A stretch of 64,000 nucleotides of DNA, from contig NC_068557.1 in the NCBI RefSeq assembly GCF_022201045.2, positions 12,088,501 through 12,152,500 of the forward strand, given 5' to 3'. This stretch comes from Citrus sinensis. Its lineage: Eukaryota; Streptophyta; Magnoliopsida; Sapindales; Rutaceae. Positions within the stretch are counted from its first letter, which is position 1. Each line of letters begins with the position of its first letter. The notes below the pieces were generated by a model that was not told the DNA's origin, made no database searches, and saw only the letters and a list, made by a program, of their open reading frames with translations. This document shows, piece by piece, positions 24,601 through 37,164 of this stretch. The translations under genes and the position numbers were made by a program.

Positions 24601-27600
24601 CTTGTCTATGCATTCCCTGCAAAAGCGGTGCAGGCATTCCATTACAGTTCGTGTTTTTTTTATAATCCCTGTACAGGGAAAAAATGAAAATTATATCCTT
24701 AGCCTGTACAATAAAAGTTAAGACTCCCAAAAGATTCTCAACTTTATCAATGTTCTACTTATATGCTGGCACAATGCTCCTGCCTTTCTCGGGCATCTTT
24801 GTTTTCTGTTTCAATAAAAGCTTTGCTTAAGTTGACACATTTTGAAAATTAAAATAACCCATTAAACTAAGGCAGCACCCTGCATTCCTCCCAGGTAATA
24901 TCACTTTTAACTCAAGATCTCAAATACTACAGCAATGATGATTGAATCAGCCAACATGATAGCATCATAGCATTCAATTCAATTTGTAGAATTATTTTAT
25001 CAAAGTATTTCACTCATATTAAGTTACCTCAATTCAATTATCTGAGGTAGCTATTCCATTGTTCTCCGACAATTCAATTTGGTCAAGGTCATGCTTTTTA
25101 ACTAAAGTTTTCTTTTGCAAGTTTCAAAACCATTATTTAAAAGTTAGAGCCAGTTTCCGAACGTTGAAGGATGCCACTTCACTAGATTAGTAATTTACTA
25201 AATTGACAAACATATCATCATTAGTATAACTGGGAGAACATTGTATTGGACTGAATTGAGCAATCCCAAATAGCCTCTTGAATAGGAATTAATTAGAGCC
25301 GGCTAAGTTTTTTTTTTTTTAATAATAAAAAGAGCATGTTGAAGAATAAGGCCAAAAAGGAAAGGAAGAAAAGTTTCAGATGGTGCAAAGCAGAAAGTAC
25401 CTAGACAAATTGGACATTGTACATCCTTACGAATTTCTGGAAGTTCAACAAAAACAAATCTGCAAAAGAAACCAGAAAACTTAAGTGGAATATTGTACTT
25501 GGCCATTGACAATTCCAATTATAGTAACAATTCAAACAAACTGCTAAATTGATAAATGACGATGTTATCTTGGCTATAGCCATAAAGTACAGAAGCAATC
25601 AACTAGTTATCAATAGATTTAAACTTCATGGTAAGACTTCATTGATAGGAAACACATATTATTGTTCAACAAAAAAATATATATAGATATAGATATAGAT
25701 ATAGATATATAAGGCCAACATTTGTCAGCCACCTAACCCTTCATGCACATTTAAGATCCCAACCTAGATTTCTTAGGTATTTTCCCTCTATTCAGTGTCT
25801 TACTGAAATCTTAATGAGAAACAGTTATCGAAGAGGGCTTATTGTTTTCACCCTTGACATCAGTCAACCCAGCAGCTTAAAGACAATGAGAGCAGTATGT
25901 ATATTATAATCAGCACAAAATTAAGGCCATAACTAGCATAAGAAGCCAATGATCAAACAAAAAAATTCTAAGCAACTACTTGGAATATAAGGAAGTAATA
26001 TTTTATTGAATTAGAATTGATTCTTGCAAGCAGTGACAAACTTTAAGCCATACGAGTTGAATGCTAGTGCCAGCCAAAGATACTACAAGGAATTCAATGA
26101 TCAACTTTCAAGGTGATTCTCCAACATTGTACTTATGCCCAGTTTACAGTGTAAAGAAGAATCTTCTCTGATCCACAATCAGAAAGTAAAACAGCAGGAT
26201 AAAACATCTTCATATATGCATCAGTAATAATTGCCCAGACATTTTTAAGGCTCCTTAAAGGATAAATCAGTGGTTTTCACCAGTATGATAACTTTGCTAA
26301 TATCTTTCTCATTGTTTCTAGAATCAAGGCACCATCATCCTCAACCTCATAGAAAATAATCAAAGCTGACTAGCCTTGACATATTTTCTATTAGCAAAAT
26401 GCTCAGACAAACTTTTGAAACAGAACTGCATACTACTACATAATTCTAACAGATATTCATATCAGCCCTTAAAACATGTTTGCATCCTGACATGGATACT
26501 GGTAGTCAACAGTCTCACCAGATACAAGGCTAAGCAGTTGACATACAAAAACATAATAGGCTCTTAAGAATGCAAGTATCATTATATTTCGTTAACGAAC
26601 AAGCAAGTAGAAAGCAGGGCAGAAGTAGTGTTTTTACATACAAGATTATCAATAAGTATAGCACAAAAACAATATTAGAATACCAGATAGAAGATGGGAA
26701 AGGAGTTCCCCACAGCAGTTTGGCAAATATATATTCAGTTTAATTCAATAAGTGAAATTATAGCTGCCTTAACAGATGTTGTTAGCCTTGCTAGAATAGA
26801 AAAAGACTATTAACACCAGTATTAGAGACATTCAAACTTTTACAATCTTCTTAAGCTAGTTGGTGCATGTGAAATGTTTCTGACAACCAATTAATCCACC
26901 TACTACAATATATCAGTTCATATTATATACAGGTAAAAACGCCTGAAAAGAATAACAACAAATGAGTTTTCATGCATGTAAATAGCCAGTTACTCGACAC
27001 AGATGGCTCCATGCAATAAACTGGCGGGCACTGACCCAAGAAGAGCAAAAACATAAACCCAGACAGTAATCTCTTCACAGAAACAAAAGGAACCCATCAA
27101 GAGCCAATTTGCAAGAAACGTATTTGAACTGCAACCCAGAAGAGAATAAACACTCGTTGAAAGAGCGAAATCTAACAGACCCAGATGCCAAAAACTCATT
27201 GATAAGCTAACAAAATAAGGAAAATGTAAAAAACAAAGAAGCTTTAACAAAAGAGAGAGAGTGTATATACTCGGGTTTTTCTCCTGAAGTGTCAGATGAA
27301 GGTCCCTCAGAATCTGCAAAAAGAAATGCAATCAATTCAATCAATCAAACTTCACATCCCATTTACATACACGTGTAAACAGAAACAAAGGAACGTTACC
27401 ATCTTCATTTTCCTCATCTTCTTCATCCCCTTCACCTTCCACTTCTTCGTCGTCTTTCTGATCTTCTTCAAGCTGCTGCTGTTCATTTTGTTGAAGCTCT
27501 AGCTGTTGTCGTTCATGTCGAGATTGCTTGGCGTGGCTCTGTTGAAAAGAGTCTTGCCGTTGTTGTTCTTCTCCTTGTAGCTGTTCACCGTTGTTGGCGT

Positions 27601-27637
27601 GATGACTTTCTTGCAACGACCGCTTCTGTGCAGGCAT
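21627..27637 (-). CDS. RING1: RING1-type Polycomb (PRC1) E3 ubiquitin ligase
   Basis: Plant RING1 proteins are PRC1 subunits that mono-ubiquitinate histone H2A to keep developmental genes silent. Minus-strand exons are 27400-27637, 27271-27313, 25401-25459, 24587-24668, 24320-24440, 24185-24226, 22697-23233, 22335-22442, 21920-22087 and 21627-21659; they join in frame to 476 aa. The N-terminus is rich in Gln, then acidic ([16 protein letters not shown]). The RING finger is C109-x2-C112-x12-C125-x-H127-x2-C130-x2-C133-x11-C145-x2-C148, a complete C3HC4, with the [12 protein letters not shown] core typical of RING1. A basic low-complexity linker follows (PRRRKRRSG), and a C-terminal RAWUL-like domain starts near residue 375 (LDVRLMLVS). 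The last small exon ([10 protein letters not shown]) is needed; without it the frame would end early at VSMN. The start is the MPAQKRS Met; an upstream in-frame Met exists but reads into the leader. Convergent with TPX2. Confidence 0.93.
25459..27270 (-). other. Large intron 2 of RING1 and its neighbourhood
   Basis: This 1.8-kb gap between the second and third coding exons has no coding exon I can support. It includes a short ATAGAT microsatellite at about 25680-25710. The open frames in it are short and unrelated to any family I know. Confidence 0.6.
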
Positions 27638-28136
27638 TGATATTGGTAATGATGAAAGATTTGCACGAGACAAGACAAAGCCGAAGCACCAAAGCAAGAG
27701 ATGGCAAGAGATTTATGAGCTTTTCTTTTCTTTTCTTTTTTTAATTATTTAATTTAATTAAATAAAAAATTATTTCCTTTTTTTCGTGTGTGTTTTGGTC
27801 TTGGAGTTTGGAGAAAGCAGCAGCAGAATCAGATGTTGCGGCAACTATAAGAAGCACTTGTTGGCTTTGGTGGCCGGCCTTCTGTCTCTCTCTCTCTTCT
27901 TTGGTTACTTTTGTCATTTCCAACCCCCAGTTGTTACAATTTTATTTTTATTACTGATATTATACGTATAATTATTAGGACTATTTTAATTAAATTTTAT
28001 GAAGTACAATCTAGATTTTTTGCCCGCACTTTAAAAGATATTTGTCTCCCTTAAATTATTTTAATTGAAGAAAAAATTTAATTCTATATTTTTTTTTAAA
28101 CTTGAAAATGTGAGAGTAGCAAGCCACCATTTAGCC

Positions 28137-28955
28137 TAAGGGGTGTTCAGAATCCGATCTGATCCGCTCAATCCGTTTGATTCATAAAAATTCAATCTGC
28201 AAGCTTAGGGGTGTTCAGAATCAGATCTGATATGCTCAATCTATCTAATCCGTAAAAATTTGATCCGTAAAAATCTGATCCCGGTTGGATTAGATTGAAA
28301 ATTTGATAATTCGCAATCGGTGGATTGGATATGGATCTACTTCTGTAAATCCGCAGAAATCCACAAGTCCACAAAAAAATAAAAAATATTTATTTAATTA
28401 AAAATTAAAACTTGTAAATATGACATTAGTACTTACAAGTAAATAAATAAGTTAAAATATAGTGACATTAATACTATATTATATCTTATATGATAATAAT
28501 ATAAAATAAAAAATAATTAAGTAAACAAATATAGTTTCCTAAATTATTAATTTCCATATATTGATCTAAACAAATGAGTTTTTTTTTATGTGCTATATTT
28601 TGAAACTTTAAATGTATTATCAAGCTTTATTTAAACAATTAATTTTATTTAAATCTTATTTAATTTTAAATTTGATCGATAGTAAAATTATTTTTATATT
28701 AATTTTTTTATTTAGTTAATTTGTGTATTGGACAGAATTAAAAATTTTCAGTCCGTAAACTAATCCGCAAAATGGTGAATTAGATATGGATTGGGTCAAA
28801 TCCGCATCCGATTCACAGACATGGATTGAATTTGGATTGAATTTCACCGATCTGTGGATTGAATTGAATTGGATTGAAAATTTATAATCCGTAAAATCGT
28901 GGATCGAATATGAATTGATGTCCAATCCGTAAAATCCGATCCACGAACACTCCTA
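28137..28955. mobile_element. hAT-like element with a duplicated left end
   Basis: The ends are TAAGGGGTGTTC on the left and, reversed, TAGGAGTGTTCG on the right. Flanking octamers are ATTTAGCC (28129-28136) and GTTCAGCC (28956-28963), six of eight matching, consistent with an aged 8-bp target duplication. Inside there are many ATCCGTAAAATCCGATC-like words on both strands. The first ~65 bases are repeated at about 28205 (taggggtgttcagaatcagatc), so the left end has been tandemly duplicated. No transposase. Confidence 0.65.
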
Positions 28956-28963
28956 GTTCAGCC

Positions 28964-29764
28964 AAAGGTCGAATGACTAATTTATTTTACTTTTGATTTT
29001 TAAATAGGATATATCTTTAATTTATTATTATAAATTCTCTATATTATTAACATATTGTTATTTATTTATTTTTTTTCATTCAATGCAATTATGCATGCAA
29101 TTCAAATACATATATTGGGAGTTTACCACTAAGGCCATTAGCAAGGTGTAAAATCCTCATTTTTTCCCTACCATAGAGAAAAGTTAATATAGCACACTAT
29201 ATATAGATATTGTCTTTATTTAATGCAAATTAAATATATCTGATAAGTTTTATAATGTGCTAAAATTATAAAAAGTTTGAACTCTTGATGATTCTGATGG
29301 TAATACTAGTATATTATAATAAAAGCATATTAGATTGCTAATAAATTTATTTGCGTACGTAATTGAGAAAATTTTGTGAGGTAATACATTGCAATGAGAT
29401 CATATTCAAAATAAGATGCGGTATTTAATTGAGAGGTTCTCATATATTAGAATATGAATTTAGTAAGAATTTATTTTATCATTTTAAAATTTTGAGAACT
29501 CAAACTTAGGCCTCAGCTCAAATTATTATATTTTTCTCAAATTAGCTTTTTTAATCTAAAAATAGTAAATCAAAACTATTTCTTATCTTTCTCGATTTTT
29601 CGATCATATCTTTGTGACATATTCTTTTACATTATGATGAGATGCCATAATTTTTTTCATTAGTGGGAGATACCACTCCACGCTGAAGTATAAACAATAT
29701 ATATATTTTTAGCAAAGATTACAGGATTTTTTTTTTTTTGGTTTTAAGTTAAATGTATTAAAAA
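28964..29764. other. AT-rich intergenic stretch
   Basis: Nothing beyond AT-rich sequence and short T runs was recognised; no gene or RNA is supported. Confidence 0.5.
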
Positions 29765-29970
29765 AAGAGTAATGGTATAGCTACAAATTTTTATATAATT
29801 TTATTTTGTATAAACTGATGTGGCGTGATAAGATTGTTTGAATTAAATATCACTTAACCCACATGATTTGTTTTTATTATTTTATATTTTTATTCAACTA
29901 ATGAATTAATATTACATCAATTTATATAAAATAAATTTATACAAGAGTTTGTGACTGTATCATCACTCTT
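29765..29970. mobile_element. Palindromic MITE with AAGAGTRATG ends
   Basis: The left end reads AAGAGTAATGGTATAGCTAC and the right end reversed reads AAGAGTGATGATACAGTCAC, and pairing continues for about 60 bases to a GATGTGG/GATGTAA block. It is about 206 bp with no ORF. Both flanks are A-rich, so the target duplication cannot be read safely. Confidence 0.7.
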
Positions 29971-30509
29971 AAAAAAGAAAAAGAGGAATTTTAGAAGGAA
30001 AAAAGAAAAAAGAAAAGGGCAAAAGCAAGATTGAGGAAAGTAATTTTCACTTTTTTGAGGAAATTAATGCAATTAAAATGTTAACGCATCTATCGAGTTG
30101 ATTACAAAAAAACACCGTCTATTTGCTAAAAAATAATATCGAAGGAAACATGCAAGCTGTCAAATGTGGTTCACGTGTACAGTCAATCATGTTCGTCCAG
30201 TGAACCCACATTTTTTTTTTCTTTAAACATTTAAAAGCATTTTGTTAAATGAAGTTTAAGTCAAACAATGGCATCTGGAGATGCGGATAATTATTATATA
30301 TTATAAATTCTAATTAAAGAGTGCATGTTCAGGCATTATCTCTACCGTAAAAGAATTTCATTTTCATCAACTAGCCATTTATTCGTTTCCATCAACTCGT
30401 TGGTCATTTCTTCATTTCTTGCATGCCTGCCAATGAAAAAATAGTTCTGTAAGTCACATCTCTTCTCTATCACAAAACACGCGCGCGCGCACACACACAC
30501 ATGTATATA

Positions 30510-30640
30510 GTGCGGACAACCTCATTTTTTTTTTATCCGGCCACACTATAAAATTTTGTGATTTAATAGAGTTAATGCAAGTACACTATAATAACATATC
30601 CACAATAAATAAAATAAAAGAACCCGTACATATATAATCA
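30510..30640. mobile_element. MITE-like element of the TGATTTAATAGAGTTAATG family
   Basis: A TGCGGACAACCTC start, T run and GTGATTTAATAGAGTTAATGC tract are followed by ATAACATATCCACA and an A-rich right end. This matches the layout of the elements at 12547 and 15848. Ends are approximate. A GC/AC-rich dinucleotide run precedes it at 30480-30500. Confidence 0.45.
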
Positions 30641-31014
30641 TTTTATAGTGAGAATATTCTTATTTTAACAAAATAAGGATGCCATAACAAATAAAAAATA
30701 CAGCTTTTAATACATTAACAAACAAAAAAAATAAAAAATATAGCTTTTAATACATTAACAAACAAAAAAACTTTTTAATATATTGAAATATGTACTTTTT
30801 GTATTTTAATTATGTTCCCACTTTAATAAAGTGAGGATATAGAGCAATGAGAGATCTCTGACCATATTAAAATTAGCAACAAGTTAAAAGATAAAAAAAT
30901 ATATACAGATTTCAATACAATTTATTTTATCCTGTAGTGTATTAAAACTTTTGTTTTTTGTGTTTGAACTTATTCCTAATTTTTCTATAGTCAGGGATCT
31001 CTAATTGAAAACCT

Positions 31015-31175
31015 AGCAGTTGTTCTCATTTTTCTAATATGAATCTGCTGATAAATTATATGATTTAATTGAGTTAATGTAAAAAAAATATAAAGGTGTG
31101 TGGTTTAATAGCATGTCTATATTGACTTAATAGCATGTTCGTATAAAAAAAAAAAAAAAGGACGATCGCATCTGA
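31015..31175. mobile_element. MITE-like element, same family
   Basis: The stretch has a tctcatttttc left end, the ATGATTTAATTGAGTTAATG tract and a right end ttaatagcatgttcgtata followed by an A run and gatcgcatctgaga. It has no coding capacity and its ends are approximate. Confidence 0.45.
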
Positions 31176-32323
31176 GAATTACTATATATATACTTATTTT
31201 GTTCCTATATTTTGAATTAAATGTCTATTTAGTCCATATATTTTTTAAAAAATACTTTATTGCTGCTAAATATATTAAAATCCTACTCTTGTTTTCTTTC
31301 CTTCTACAATAATACCCTTGGAAAAATATTCTTAGGGATATTGATGAAAAGAAAAAAATGATAATTTATCAAAATAACCTTTACAAGTAACATAAAAATT
31401 TACTCAAACTTTTATATCATTATTTTACTTTTAAAATTAACTGGTAAATGAATTTTCCATAAAATAATTATTAGTAAGATTATTGTAAGCACATTAAACA
31501 TTATTTAAAATTGGTTGATATTAGTTTACTTTTAAATAATTATTTTTAAGATTTATTACACAGGTACAAAAATCTTTCTCACCAATATTTATTGATTAGT
31601 TTACTAATAAATAGTTATTAGTTATTTGCTAATTAAATTTTTTATAGATAAATAAATTAATGTCAAGAATATTGTTGGAATATTATTATTGTAAAAGAAA
31701 AATAAATGTAAGGGTAAAAGTGTAACGTATTTAATTGCAAAGGTGTTTTGAAATAATTTTGAAAATATATAAACTAAATGAGTATTTACATCAAATTATA
31801 GAGACTAAACGAGTATTTACTCCATACTTATAGTTTCTTTCTAGTAATGGTTCTCTTACCTTAATATGGTATGGGTCAAGATAAAAGATAACAAAGACAC
31901 ATGTCTCTTACTTTAATAAAGTTAGAGATACCTTATTAAAAAATTACTTTCTAAATATAGAATCATTATCTAAAAAGAGATCCTTCAAGGGTGACGCTGT
32001 TTGGAATTTTGTACTCTAAATATTACTTTGAATGTTTTATTATTTTGCACACTCATACACTAATTATAAAAATTAAGTATTGCTTTGTACACTCCTTAAA
32101 ATTTCAAAAATATCTCGACTTTAATAATTTTACTTAACTTTGATTACTTAAAAGAGAAATAAAACAATTCAGCACACTAATTTTAAGAGATTTAGCATAT
32201 ACTTACTACAATATAACAAACTCAAGTTGTAAATAAATTATTTAACATAATTTTAGTTATTGATTTTTTGTTTATTTATGTTCGGTATTGAATTTTACAC
32301 TCGAAATAACTTGTAATGAGAAC

Positions 32324-32392
<69 letters not shown>

Positions 32393-32958
32393 CCATAAAT
32401 ACTAAAAAAAAAGAAAAAGAAGTAGGAGAAGAAGATAAGAGATGGAGAAGAGGGGCTAAAGCCCAAAAAAAAAAAACTTTACAGTATTTTTGTCTCGTTT
32501 TATTTTTTAAAACTAAAAAGTATCACACCAATTTTGTAGTTAAAAATTTTCTGAAATTAATTTCTTCATCTTTCATCTAAATATTAATTAAGATGTTGGA
32601 AATATATAAAAGTTTTAGTGTTTAAGATATGAGAATTATATGTTCAATAAGGAGTGTGTTATATGGGTGTTCAAAATAATTATATAACATCGACTTATAA
32701 TAAATTGTTCTTAATAGTAATTTTTATGATATATATTTTTATTAAAATTAAATTATTCAGAATAATTTTTAAAGTGTAAATAGTCACATCTTTTAGTTTA
32801 TTAAAGTAAGAGATTAAAAGGATAGTAAAAATACACACACCTCACTATATTGGAGTGTATTTTTTTTTCTTATCTTTTAATTTATCCTATTAAAACATTA
32901 GGTGTTAAATAAATCTCTAATATTTATTAGGGGTACATTTCCAAGCTATATATATATA
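31176..32958. repeat. AT-rich intergenic stretch with (TAA)n microsatellite
   Basis: A TAA/AAT trinucleotide run occupies about 32324-32390. The rest is AT-rich without a supported gene. The poly-Ile open frame over the run is an artefact. Confidence 0.6.
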
Positions 32959-33820
32959 GGTCTCGTTTGTGATTGATGTTGAAACTCAATAAGCTACTTA
33001 TTTTATAATCTGTGACAAAAGTAGTGTTTGGTAAATGTTATAAAAGCTACTTATTTCGTAATTTTCTTCATTTTGAAATTAATTTTTAAAAGCGGGTAAA
33101 TGGTTGTTTTTCATAAGTAGTTTATTAAATAAGCTACCACATTATTATTTTAACAAAAATAATTATGTTATATTTTTCCATATACTCTAATAAATAAGCC
33201 ATTAAATATCATATTACCACAACAACTACTATATATTCTCTCCAATATCAAAATTTTGATCTAGTAAGTTCATATTTTTTATATTATACTTGTATTTTCT
33301 ATTATAAGATAAAAAAATGACTTGCATATAATTATATAATTTTTTTTAATTACGAACAATTTCACATGAAAATTATCCATAACTTTTAAAATCAATTTCA
33401 TAACCACGACTTTTTAACATTCAATCTATTTATATTTTTTTATAGTCTTAGTATTTATTGCAACAAGTTTAATGGTAAAGTAATGCATATCACATTTTTA
33501 TTTATCTGAATTATAAATTAATATGAATTTTTATCATATTTTAAGTTTTTTTTATGTGTTTTAAAAAGAAGAAGGCATGTCTAAACATTATTAAATATAC
33601 TTTAAAAAAAAAATTTAAACTTATATGTATTTTGGTCATCATATGATAAAATAACAAATTTGTAATAAAATTTACCAAACACATGTGCATTGCTTTTCAA
33701 ATTCACAGCAATCGCAACAACACAGTTTACTAAACACCAAGCTACTTTTTTAATCAACTTATTGCATCCACATAATAGAAGCAACTTATTTAACCAGCAA
33801 CTGCAATCCCAAACTGGTCC
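32959..33820. mobile_element. PIF/Harbinger-like non-autonomous element
   Basis: The left end reads GGTCTCGTTTGTGATTG and the right end reversed reads GGACCAGTTTGGGATTG. It is flanked by the trinucleotide ATA on each side (32956-32958 and 33821-33823), fitting a 3-bp target duplication of this superfamily, although TWA is the usual target. The subterminal parts on both sides carry aataagtagctt-like words. No transposase. The left flank is an AT run, so the trinucleotide match is weak evidence. Confidence 0.6.
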
Positions 33821-33823
33821 ATA

Positions 33824-35146
33824 CCCCACGAACGTCGACCTGTGCTAATTGTCTGGATTTAATGTCACAGTATATCCTTAGTTGAAGATCAATAGATTGA
33901 AGCATAATTTTTTTTGAAAAAAAAATCGAAAACAAATTATAAATTGAATGCATCTAACTTGCAATTATTGTATGTTACAAATTACAACCGAAAAAAAAAT
34001 TGTTACCAACTGCAAATTTTCATGACACATCCCAGGTTTTGATCACAAAGAACAAGTTTGTAAATGTAATGGAAACATTTACAAAACGATAGAAAATACA
34101 AAATTTGTAAGGTAGCGTTTACCTTGTGAGATATATAAAACACCATCAAATAAATTTCTGTTTGCACTAACAAGTAACAAGAATGAATGATTATTGGGTG
34201 CGCTTATAAGAATCATGCATCTGGTAGCAAATGCAGAAGATGCAATTTTGAAAATGTCCAATATATACATATATTTACACCTGACATTAATGCTCTATAA
34301 GAGCCATTGCTGGCTTCTTCAGCTTGCTGAACTTAGTGCCAACATGACATTGGATTCGCCATGTCTGTGCTGCGGCCTATGGGATTATAGAATGATCTAT
34401 GGCATGAATTTCGGTGCACGCATTTCTTAGAACCACAACTTACAGACAAAACCAGAATCAGGTTGTCACATGGCAAAAACGAATGTGTAATCTAAAGAAA
34501 AAAATTGAAGAAAGAAAGATGTAAAAGATTGCTTAGCAGTAGAAAGAGCCATGAACATAAGAGTGCCGCTGAGAAAGATAATCAAAACTGAGAGTCACTG
34601 GAGAGTTGTAGATTCCTGTATGCTGAGCAGTTTGAACGTTGCACTTACATTGACATGAAAAAATGAAAGGGAGACATAAGCCATGGAAAATTTACATTTT
34701 GTATAAATTATTGATTTATATAAATGCTTATATGAACGGCTAAAGGCATGAGATGATAGCTAGTGTTAACCAAAACCAGCAAGAATGCTTGAGCATAAGC
34801 TAACCTTTGAGAAGATTCTGTAACACTCACTCGTGCATGCACAGCCTGTTGCTTCCAACACAATAGCCTTTATAAATCAATTCTCATGGGATAACATAGT
34901 GAGTAAAGCACTTAACATGGACGAAGGAAGTACAAGCAATGATATACTATCGTAGCAGCAGAACCGAGTTAAATGACTCAGCTACAGCATGGTAAATACC
35001 TAGGGCTGCAATCAGCTAGAAACCCTAACACTATGAAAATTGATGTTCCACAAATCCTATGGCTCTTGTGTTTCGCTTAAATACTACAAATCTTCAATAA
35101 GAACATGAAATTTAATAGCAGGGCAACGGCTGCTATGTTCCTAGGA
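33824..35146. other. Downstream region of the SPL gene
   Basis: No exon of a known family was found. The part nearest 35146 is probably SPL 3' UTR; the remainder shows nothing recognisable. Confidence 0.45.
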
Positions 35147-35166
35147 TGACAGAAGAGAGAGAGCAT
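35147..35166 (-). promoter_or_regulatory. miR156 target site in the SPL 3' UTR
   Basis: On the minus strand the site reads ATGCTCTCTCTCTTCTGTCA, which matches the conserved miR156/157 target of SPL3, SPL4 and SPL5 in all but its first base. It begins 12 bases after the stop codon, the position known for this subgroup, whereas larger SPL genes carry it in the coding region. It makes the transcript a target of the juvenile-phase microRNA. Confidence 0.92.
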
Positions 35167-35178
35167 GCTTCAGAACAG

Positions 35179-36508
35179 TTATCTGATCTGGAAATGTTTG
35201 CAAGTGGCATTTTCTTGGATAGATATTTTGATTCTTCCCTTGTCGTCAAGCTTCCCGCAGACCAAATCCTTCAACTGCGTACCTGTCCCTGTTCCTTTGC
35301 AGCTCGAACCTTCCCCATTAGATTCAGCCGCATTCTTCCTTCTTCGTTCATTATGTCCAGCCAAACGCCTGCGACAACTTCGTTTGGTTTCATCAAATTC
35401 TGATAGCTCATGGAATCTGCTCCACAACATTCCCAATCATAATAATCAGAGCAACAAATAAAGTTCCACTACTTGTTTCTTGATGGTCCAGGAGAAAGAT
35501 ATCAGAAGCAGCATAACAATGTTAAGCAACAAGCAATGTGCCCTTATACAATGTTTTTTTTTTTCCCTTTTTGGAAAAGATTTAAAAGGTATCTAATAGT
35601 GGAATTATAAAGCTAGCTGCTCAAAATTGGATTGATTCCAATTATACATTATAATAAAAATTTCAACTTGCACAGAAGACACATACACTAAAATCCAAAT
35701 CACACATGACCAGATTAAACAAGATCACGGAATCATCGTGCTGTAAACACTAAAAGACACCATTAAGAATAATTGCATACGGATAGAATCACTCAATTCA
35801 AACATACTATCAAACTCATCAATTTACTAACTAAAGATTAAGTTACTGCTTTCAGTATAAGCTAATCATGTGAGTAGAGAGTTTTTTTTGGGTCTGAAGA
35901 TGTATTAGGAGTATTATCCAAAAATCTTAAGATGCATAAAAGACAGAAAAGATAACAAACGGCAATAACCTAATCTTTAGCAAGCACTTTCCTTGGTTCC
36001 CGAAACTATTATCTCCTACCTCAATCTCTTTCATCTTAAAAATTCACCTCATACACAAAATACAAGTGATAGGAAATTGAAAACAACAACCACTGGAACA
36101 TGAACAATTCTTGCCAATATATATATATATAGTCAAGTGAAAATGACAAGAAACAGAGCATAGGGGTAATTGAAACCTGCTACATTGCTGACAAAACCTC
36201 TGCCTCATTCCACCCATAAGCACAACCTGAGCTTTGGCATGAACCTCACACACTTTATGCCTCCTGTGGTACTGCTTTGCATCACTCAGATCAGCCGCAC
36301 ACTTGTCCACTTGACAACTCCTCAACCCGCTGCCACCACTTGACCCTTTCTTTTTCTTACTACCACTGTTCCTATTATCATCACCTTCTTCTTGCGGGCA
36401 GAGGTCATATTCACCACCATCATCATCATCATCTGAATCCACAAAAGCCGCCGTCGCCTCCTCCTTTTTCAAAACTTTTACCATCTTGTTCTTCCTTTTT
36501 GCATCCAT
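35179..36508 (-). CDS. SPL: SBP-box transcription factor, small SPL3/4/5 type
   Basis: Small SPL proteins promote flowering and the vegetative phase change. Two exons, 36177-36508 and 35179-35416, join within the SBP domain (C-S-R|F-H) and give 189 aa. The N-terminus is basic then acidic (DSDDDDD at 24-30). The SBP domain has the first zinc site C65, C70, C87, H90 and the second C106, C109, H113, C125, followed by the nuclear signal region [17 protein letters not shown]. The intron position inside the SBP box is that of all plant SPLs. I start at ATG 36508 (MDAKRK); an upstream TTG-led extension is unlikely. The short length, lone SBP domain and 3' UTR miR156 site place it in the SPL3/4/5 clade; which member it is cannot be told here. 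Confidence 0.94.
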
Positions 36509-36545
36509 AAGTTTCAAGACTGGTATGAAAAATACTTAACACTAT

Positions 36546-36645
36546 ACACTACTGGTGAAATACAAAAGAGTTCCAGAAAGTGAAAAGAGAGCAATACACT
36601 ACTGGTGAAATACAAAAGAGTCCCAGAAAGTGAAAGAAGAGCAAT
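36546..36645 (-). repeat. 50-bp tandem duplication in the SPL leader
   Basis: The units 36546-36595 and 36596-36645 differ at only three positions. They lie 38 bases upstream of the SPL start codon, so they probably sit in the 5' UTR or core promoter. Confidence 0.85.
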
Positions 36646-37079
36646 GGGTTTGAACTTGAACTAAAAGAAATTGGAATTTGAAAAGAGAGAGAAGAAGAAC
36701 GAGTAATGAATGAGGACCACAACAAAAGCTCCATTCTTTTTTTTTTTTCCTCCCTTTCTTATTTTGGCTGTCTGTCTGTGTGCTGTCCTGTTTTTTTTTT
36801 TTTTTTTGGGTTGTTGTACATGACATGAGATGAGAGGTGAAGAAATTGTTAACATAGATTTTATTTTGTTTTTATTTTATTTTTCTTGAATAAGAGGGAG
36901 GGAACCCGGGCGAGCTTGGGGGTTGGGGCTGCTGGCCATTTTTCTCGTGAATGGTGGGCCTTATGGCCCCTACGCCATTGTTGTTATGTGAACGCGTGTT
37001 CGGTTCTGCGTTTTTGTTCTTTTTTCTTTTTCCTTTTTTTTCTCCCACATAACTTTTCCTTTGTTAAAAAAAAGCCGCC

Positions 37080-37125
37080 CATTAGTACTATATTTTTTTT
37101 TATACTGATTACACATCAATTATTG

Positions 37126-37164
<39 letters not shown>

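Noticed and set aside
32272-32466. Poly-isoleucine ORF
   Set aside because: Translation of the TAA microsatellite at 32324-32390.
36044-36176. Read-through C-terminus of SPL exon 1
   Set aside because: The frame enters the intron after the GT donor at 36176; the SBP domain needs the spliced second exon.
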